Shown piece by piece: positions 59,538-64,000 of a stretch of DNA of 64,000 bases; the first letter of the stretch is position 1, and each line of letters starts with the position of its first letter. Below the pieces are notes generated by a model. The model was not told where the DNA came from. It saw only the letters and a program-made list of their open reading frames with translations, and made no database searches. The position numbers and the translations under genes were made by a program. Origin of the DNA: an uncultured Flavobacteriales bacterium (GTDB lineage Bacteria > Bacteroidota > Bacteroidia > Flavobacteriales_D > Crocinitomicaceae); NCBI GenBank assembly GCA_913054135.1, contig CAJXJK010000003.1, forward strand, positions 186,001-250,000, written 5' to 3'.

Positions 59538-61367
59538 TTATATTCGAATTCCGATCACTAAGATGTCATCAACCTGAGCGTAATCACCTTGCCAGTTTTC
59601 AATCGTTTTGTTGAGTTCAATTCTTTGCTGTTCTGGTTCGTCTTTATGCACTCTGAGAAGTTCTTCTCTGAACGTTTTGTAAAGGAATTTCTTTCCTTTG
59701 GACCCACCAAACTGATCAGCATAACCATCACTGAAAAGATAGATTTGATCTCCTTTTTCTAATTGGAATTCTTCGTTTGTATACTTTTTAGTTCCGGGCT
59801 CAAATGATCCTATTGCGAACTTATCAGCTTTCACTATGATGAATTCCCCATCTCTAATAACATACAGAGGGTTGTTAGCTCCGGAATATTCTAATTTGAG
59901 AGTACTGTAATCTATTGCAATAAGAGACAAGTCCATACCATCACGTACGTCATTGTCTTCAGAACCTTTGTTCAACGACTCTGAAACGAATGAATTTAGT
60001 TCGTCTAAGATTTCGCTTGGCTTTCCAGTATGATGTTCTCTAACTGCAGCATTCAGTCCGTTTGCACCAACAAGACTCATGAATGCACCTGGCACTCCGT
60101 GTCCGGTGCAGTCAACTGCTGAGCAGAATGATTTGTTACCCATTTTTTCAAACCAATAAAAATCTCCTGAGACAATATCTTTCGGCTTGAACAACACGAA
60201 TGTGTCAGGGCAGATTTTTTGTACATGTTCGGCAGGAGGTAAAATTGAGTATTGAAGCCTCTTTGCATACCTAATACTATCGGTTACGTCTTTGTATAAC
60301 TCTTCAAGTCTTTGGTTTTGTGATTCAATTTCATCTTTTTGCTTCACAACCTCTTCGGTACGCTCTTTAACTTTTTGCTCGAGTATTCTTTCAGTTTCAG
60401 CAAGTTCATCCTTCATTTTGAGAAGGGCATGTCCTAAAACATCTTCGTCGCTCAAAGGCTCATAAGGGTAGCTGAAGTTACTTTGACCAACCTCTTTGGC
60501 AAAGTGAGTAGTCTTTTTCATTCCGTCAACTAAGCCAATCATGGCAGATGACATATCTCCAATTTCATCATTAGTTACTTCAATTTCTTTGTCAGGGAAA
60601 ATTCCTTTTCCGAGTGATAATAGAACGCTTCTAAGTGACTGTACTGGTTTTACAATTGTGTTTGTGGTGAACATGGCAATCAGGATGGCAAAAATGATTA
60701 GACCGCCTCCCAGGAACCAGTAAAAAGTTAATGATTCAAATTTCTCTTTTGCTTCTTCTGAAGAAGTTTTTACGAGTTCAAGTGCCGCCTCTTCTTTGTT
60801 CTCAAGACTGTTTTCTAAAGTCAATAAGTTCTGATCAATTTTACCAGCAAGTACCGGAACGTCTCCATCTTGTGAAACGATAAGTCTAGCAGATAGTGAA
60901 TTAAAAACGTCATCATAACTTGCAATGTCTGGCAACAGCATCATGATGTCTTCATAAAACAAGAAGATCGTGTCTATCTTTCCGATAGCACGATTTAAAG
61001 TTTCTTGGTCGTCTTTGTCTTTCCAATTTTCTGCTAGAGCAACAATGTCTGCCCGAGTGTTTGGGATATTTTGCTCCATCAAGTTTTTAAGTCTTGTTTT
61101 ATCTGGAACATCATTCCTACTTTGAATATCTACCCATTGAACCGAGAGCAATTTGGATTCATTGACCAATGTCCTCAGTTTAGTCACGGCCTCTTTTGAA
61201 GGCGTAATAACTTCAATCAGTTCATTAGAAGTGTCATCATTTTCTTGGAATGTTGATATACCATTATTAACAGCAAAAAAAGTAGCGCCGAACACTACTA
61301 TTATAAACAGAATAAGGACACCAAAACCTGTCCCTATCTTTTTTGCTATGGTAAATCTGAAGCTCAT
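59538..61367 (-). CDS. HAMP-domain SpoIIE (PP2C) sensor phosphatase
   Basis: This 609-residue protein has a transmembrane helix at about 12-34, a periplasmic helical sensor region (35-215), a second transmembrane helix near 217-237, a HAMP domain (about 238-290), a coiled coil (about 325-370) and a SpoIIE phosphatase domain (about 385-609). The phosphatase motifs GDFYWFEK, VDCTGHGVPGAFM, VRDGMDLS and DGYADQFGG are intact. Unlike the other two SpoIIE proteins in the window it has a chemoreceptor-like input instead of TPRs. It starts 11 bases after the TPR gene and is followed 2 bases later by the cyclase gene. Confidence 0.9.
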   Translation of the reverse strand: MSFRFTIAKKIGTGFGVLILFIIVVFGATFFAVNNGISTFQENDDTSNELIEVITPSKEAVTKLRTLVNESKLLSVQWVDIQSRNDVPDKTRLKNLMEQNIPNTRADIVALAENWKDKDDQETLNRAIGKIDTIFLFYEDIMMLLPDIASYDDVFNSLSARLIVSQDGDVPVLAGKIDQNLLTLENSLENKEEAALELVKTSSEEAKEKFESLTFYWFLGGGLIIFAILIAMFTTNTIVKPVQSLRSVLLSLGKGIFPDKEIEVTNDEIGDMSSAMIGLVDGMKKTTHFAKEVGQSNFSYPYEPLSDEDVLGHALLKMKDELAETERILEQKVKERTEEVVKQKDEIESQNQRLEELYKDVTDSIRYAKRLQYSILPPAEHVQKICPDTFVLFKPKDIVSGDFYWFEKMGNKSFCSAVDCTGHGVPGAFMSLVGANGLNAAVREHHTGKPSEILDELNSFVSESLNKGSEDNDVRDGMDLSLIAIDYSTLKLEYSGANNPLYVIRDGEFIIVKADKFAIGSFEPGTKKYTNEEFQLEKGDQIYLFSDGYADQFGGSKGKKFLYKTFREELLRVHKDEPEQQRIELNKTIENWQGDYAQVDDILVIGIRI

Positions 61368-61378
61368 GTATGAAGATT

Positions 61379-62386
61379 TTACTCTTCTAGTTTATTCAAA
61401 ATTTCGGCGTATTTTTTATATTTTTCGTCATCTTCAAATGTGGTAGAATAAATTCTAACCAACTCACTCACTACTTCAATGTTTTTCGGATCGGCCTTAT
61501 GCTTTTCTAATAACACAGGCAGATTTTTTTCGTCTAATATTTTTTGATACTTGTCATAGTTCGCATCATCTTGAAGCCCGTAGTAACAACCAGTCAAGGC
61601 TTCAATAACATCAGTTCTTGCTTTGTCAAGTCTGTGCGCTTCTAATAAGAACGGAAGTGCTTTCTTGAAGTATCCTTGAGCCTTCTCTTCAATAATCGGA
61701 ATCTCTTCTAAAGGTGTAAGTGGATCCATGTTCATTAATAAGTCTGCACCATTATTGTAGTACATGACACCAACGTTTAAGTTTGGTCCGAAAAGGTTTG
61801 AATTAAGCTCAAGAACTTTTTGAAAGAAGTGCACCCCTTTGGCTGTTTGTTTCGTCTTCTCTTCACCTTGAAGCGTGCTCACTAACTTAAGGTATTCGCT
61901 TCCTAATGCTGTATAAAACTGAATGTCTGACTCTTTAAAGTCTGCTGTGGAATCAACATACTTGATTTGTTTTTCTTTATATTGGTTATAAGACGCTTCA
62001 GCTCCCTCAAGATCTTTTTCTTCTAATGAAGTTACTGCACCATTGTAATATCTAATGATTGTATTCTTGAGATAACCATCAATTTTGTCTTTGTGCTTTC
62101 CATCAGTGTCTAGAGTTCTTGCCTGAATAAATGATTCGATAGCAATATCTCTGTATTCTTTTTTGTTCTCTGTTTGTTCCAGTTTTCTGTAAACTAAACC
62201 TCTTAGTTGCCAAAGTTGAGAATTGAAGCGCTCGTTTGAAACAATAGCAGAGTCAGCCCAAATTTGTGCTTCTGTGTAATTCTTCTCTTGATACAATGCG
62301 TATGCCTTGGTCGTATATTTTTGACCATAACCAGAGTAAGCAGTGAAGACCACCAATAAAACTAATATGTTTTTAATCGCTCTCAT
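61379..62386 (-). CDS. TPR-repeat periplasmic protein
   Basis: This 335-residue protein has a signal peptide (about 1-21, ending YSGYGQ) and several tetratricopeptide repeats, for example around NYTEAQIWADSAIVSNERF and NLEEKDLEGAEASYNQYKEKQ-type helices. TPR proteins serve as binding scaffolds. It overlaps the upstream YfiR-like gene by one base and is 11 bases from the SpoIIE gene, so it probably belongs to the same signalling complex. Confidence 0.82.
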   Translation of the reverse strand: MRAIKNILVLLVVFTAYSGYGQKYTTKAYALYQEKNYTEAQIWADSAIVSNERFNSQLWQLRGLVYRKLEQTENKKEYRDIAIESFIQARTLDTDGKHKDKIDGYLKNTIIRYYNGAVTSLEEKDLEGAEASYNQYKEKQIKYVDSTADFKESDIQFYTALGSEYLKLVSTLQGEEKTKQTAKGVHFFQKVLELNSNLFGPNLNVGVMYYNNGADLLMNMDPLTPLEEIPIIEEKAQGYFKKALPFLLEAHRLDKARTDVIEALTGCYYGLQDDANYDKYQKILDEKNLPVLLEKHKADPKNIEVVSELVRIYSTTFEDDEKYKKYAEILNKLEE

Positions 62387-62925
62387 TATTCAACTACATT
62401 GCTCGCTAACTTCAATAATCTATCAGCTATTACGAGTTTATGTTTTTTAGCATTCCCTTTATTAATTTCAAATTTTTGACTTGTTCCTTTTACCACAAAA
62501 TTGATTGCGGCTCCTTTGCTTAAGTGTCCTGATTTCTCACTTACAATTAAGGTGCTCTTACCTTTGAATTGACTGTTGAGAGACCCAACCTGTGCACTGC
62601 TTCTAGGCGTAACGTACAAAATGTGTGCCTTGCTTATTTGTGAAGCAGATGTGTAATTTTTTACTACAATCTCTTGGCTTCCTATGTCTTTTCCTTCAAA
62701 TTTTGATTTCAAGTTATCATATACACCCTCTTTATTACCATAAACTCCAATTACAAAATTGCCCTTTCTATACTCAGAAGGCCAATCAATTAAAGTGGCG
62801 AAGTTGTACAAATACATGGCCTTAACAGGAGAACGCGTGTCCTTCATCTGAGTTACCTCAGGGTCCATCATTGACCAGGTGGTCAATAATACGACTGTTA
62901 ATGCTATGAATATTTTTTTACTCAA
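62386..62925 (-). CDS. YfiR-like (DUF4154) periplasmic protein
   Basis: This 179-residue protein has an N-terminal signal peptide (about 1-20) and the DUF4154/YfiR pattern: KAMYLYNFATLIDWPSEY near residue 35, IGVYGNKEGVYD near 62, and ILYVTP near 101. YfiR of Pseudomonas is a periplasmic repressor of the diguanylate cyclase YfiN; here the neighbouring output is a SpoIIE phosphatase and a nucleotide cyclase. The start codon is TTG at 62925. Its stop overlaps the TPR gene by one base. This gene heads the operon; the ferritin gene lies 44 bases upstream. Confidence 0.82.
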   Translation of the reverse strand: MSKKIFIALTVVLLTTWSMMDPEVTQMKDTRSPVKAMYLYNFATLIDWPSEYRKGNFVIGVYGNKEGVYDNLKSKFEGKDIGSQEIVVKNYTSASQISKAHILYVTPRSSAQVGSLNSQFKGKSTLIVSEKSGHLSKGAAINFVVKGTSQKFEINKGNAKKHKLVIADRLLKLASNVVE

Positions 62926-62969
62926 AAATTTTAATTTAGTTTCCTAATGTACTAAAAGTATGCCAAAAA

Positions 62970-63485
62970 TTATTCGTTTGGTTCATTTGCGATTGAATCC
63001 ACTTTGAAATTTGCTAAGTCTCGATCAAACAAATAAAGACCTCCTTTATTGCCATCAATCAAACTTAGTTTGTCAAGTATAGAGCGCGCTAAAGCCTCCT
63101 CTTCAAGCTGTTCAGACACATACCACTGCATGAAGTTATGTGTCGTGTAATCTTTTTGTTCAAGACAAACATGAACAACCTCATTAATTGCATTTGTTAC
63201 TTCAACTTCATGTTCAAGCAGTGATTGAAAAACCTCATCTAAACCGTTAAAAGAAATGTCTCCACCTGCCAGCGAAGGAATAACCACTTTTCCGCCTCTT
63301 TCATTCACAAACTTAACGAGCCTTAACATATGTTGACGCTCCTCATCAGAGTGTAAATAAAGGAAGTCTGCTGTTCCACCATACCCAACGCTTTCGGCCC
63401 AAGAAGCCATAGCCAAGTAGTGATGCGAAGAACTTGCCTCTAATTCAATTTGCTTATTTAGTATTTCTTCTACTTTTTTATTCAA
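62970..63485 (-). CDS. Ferritin
   Basis: Ferritin stores iron as an oxidised mineral core in a 24-subunit shell. This 171-residue protein has the ferroxidase ligands in LEASSSHHYLAM (near residue 16), HSDEERQHMLRL (near 50) and QWYVSEQLEEEA (near 128), matching the bacterial FtnA type without bound haem. The length is standard. The YfiR-like operon follows on the same strand after 44 bases, possibly by readthrough. Confidence 0.93.
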   Translation of the reverse strand: MNKKVEEILNKQIELEASSSHHYLAMASWAESVGYGGTADFLYLHSDEERQHMLRLVKFVNERGGKVVIPSLAGGDISFNGLDEVFQSLLEHEVEVTNAINEVVHVCLEQKDYTTHNFMQWYVSEQLEEEALARSILDKLSLIDGNKGGLYLFDRDLANFKVDSIANEPNE

Positions 63486-63586
63486 AACGAATAGGTTTAA
63501 ATTGATCTACAATATTAGCGAAAATACCAATTTGTTAGAGATAAGAAGGTAAATAATGTATAATTTTAGTCCACATAAAAAAGTGA

Positions 63587-64000
63587 ATGAGTAAAAACAA
63601 ACAAAAGAAAGGCGGAAAGCTCCGCCATTCATTGAGAAATGATATCGTAAATCTATTTTCATCAAACCAAGGCAAGCAGTTCAATTACAAACAAGTGTCT
63701 AGTTTGCTTGAGGTTTCAGATAAACAAGTTCGAAAACTAGTATTCGAAATTTTAGGAGACCTATGTAAAGATGGGGTTCTTAAAGAGACTCAAAGAGGTA
63801 AGTACAAGATGCTTGCTGCTGATCAAACTTTGACAGGAGTTATAGACGTGATTAGAAGAGGTGATGGATATGTGAATTCTCCAGATTCTGAGGAGGATAT
63901 TTTCGTTGATGAAAAAAATATGGGCAAAGCCCTAAACAAGGACACAGTAAAAGTAAAAATCATAAATAAAAGGGGGAGAAGAGGCTTAGAAGGAAAAATT
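63587..64000 (+). CDS. rnr: Ribonuclease R, N-terminal part (3' truncated by window)
   Basis: The frame is open from ATG 63587 to the window end (138 codons). The translation starts MSKNKQKKGGKLRHSLRN, followed by a winged-helix-like region (FNYKQVSSLLEVSDKQVRKL, GVLKETQRGKYKML) and the first cold-shock-type OB segment (GVIDVIRRGDGYV, DIFVDEKNMGKALN). This is the N-terminus typical of RNase R/VacB, a 3'-5' exoribonuclease that degrades structured RNA. The catalytic RNB domain lies beyond the window. Confidence 0.85.
   Translation, partial: MSKNKQKKGGKLRHSLRNDIVNLFSSNQGKQFNYKQVSSLLEVSDKQVRKLVFEILGDLCKDGVLKETQRGKYKMLAADQTLTGVIDVIRRGDGYVNSPDSEEDIFVDEKNMGKALNKDTVKVKIINKRGRRGLEGKI

Noticed and set aside
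1-64000. CRISPR arrays, insertion sequences, prophage genes or rRNA
   Set aside because: No direct-repeat arrays with spacers, transposase or integrase motifs, phage structural genes or rRNA sequence were recognised in either strand.

Overview
The window is low-GC (mid-30s percent by eye), densely coded bacterial chromosome, almost certainly from Bacteroidota and most likely order Flavobacteriales. The evidence is: -7 boxes of the form TAnnTTTG ahead of many genes; a type IX secretion (T9SS) type A sorting domain protein; a gliding-motility/CHU_C C-terminal domain; DUF2490, DUF4175 and a small bifunctional PGI/PMI isomerase; and repeated TPR-SpoIIE phosphatases. A Crocinitomicaceae-like genome would fit, but nothing here fixes the family. 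No insertion sequence, prophage, CRISPR array or rRNA was seen. The region looks like core chromosome with lineage-specific signalling genes mixed in.

Layout. 1-13 kb: the 3' end of a TonB-dependent receptor; a patatin phospholipase; a gamma-carbonic-anhydrase-like protein; an AraC regulator with bestrophin, SDR and epimerase genes; a run of small envelope genes with a DEDDy exonuclease; a serine hydrolase; lipB; a dihaem peroxidase; a PGI/PMI isomerase. 13-22 kb: lysS, tadA and aspS, a TPR-SpoIIE phosphatase, an Lrp regulator divergent from a methionine gamma-lyase-like enzyme, and a SCO1-like protein. 22-28 kb: a three-gene signalling operon of a MORN-repeat secreted protein, a seven-PAS HWE/HisKA_2 kinase and a LytTR response regulator. 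28-42 kb: rpiB, a TlpA-like thioredoxin protein, an ECF sigma factor coupled to a membrane protein with PKD and CHU_C domains, CapA, a CotH-family protein, a T9SS cargo protein, LemA with an M48 peptidase, and a second TPR-SpoIIE. 42-51 kb: tRNA-Cys, folB and gltX, then an operon of DUF4175, anti-sigma-type ATPase, ybeY and mnmG. 51-55 kb: an overlapping operon thyA-folA-topB-outer-membrane protein. 55-63 kb: YfiR-like, TPR, HAMP-SpoIIE, and a 1295-residue propeller/adenylate-cyclase/HD protein, packed head to tail. 63-64 kb: ferritin and the 5' end of rnr.

Two things stand out. First, a cluster of parS-like centromere sites lies around mnmG: two sites 25 bp apart just upstream of mnmG, a weak one inside it, and another inside folA. 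This suggests the window is near the chromosome-partitioning and origin region. Second, the 55.6-62.9 kb operon joins a probable periplasmic sensor, a SpoIIE-type phosphatase and a predicted sensor adenylate cyclase fused to an HD phosphohydrolase. The cyclase keeps all residues expected for ATP selectivity, so this may be an undescribed cyclic-nucleotide signalling module. With three SpoIIE phosphatases and one RsbW-like ATPase in about 44 kb, the window is rich in possible partner-switching parts, although no STAS-domain antagonist is seen.
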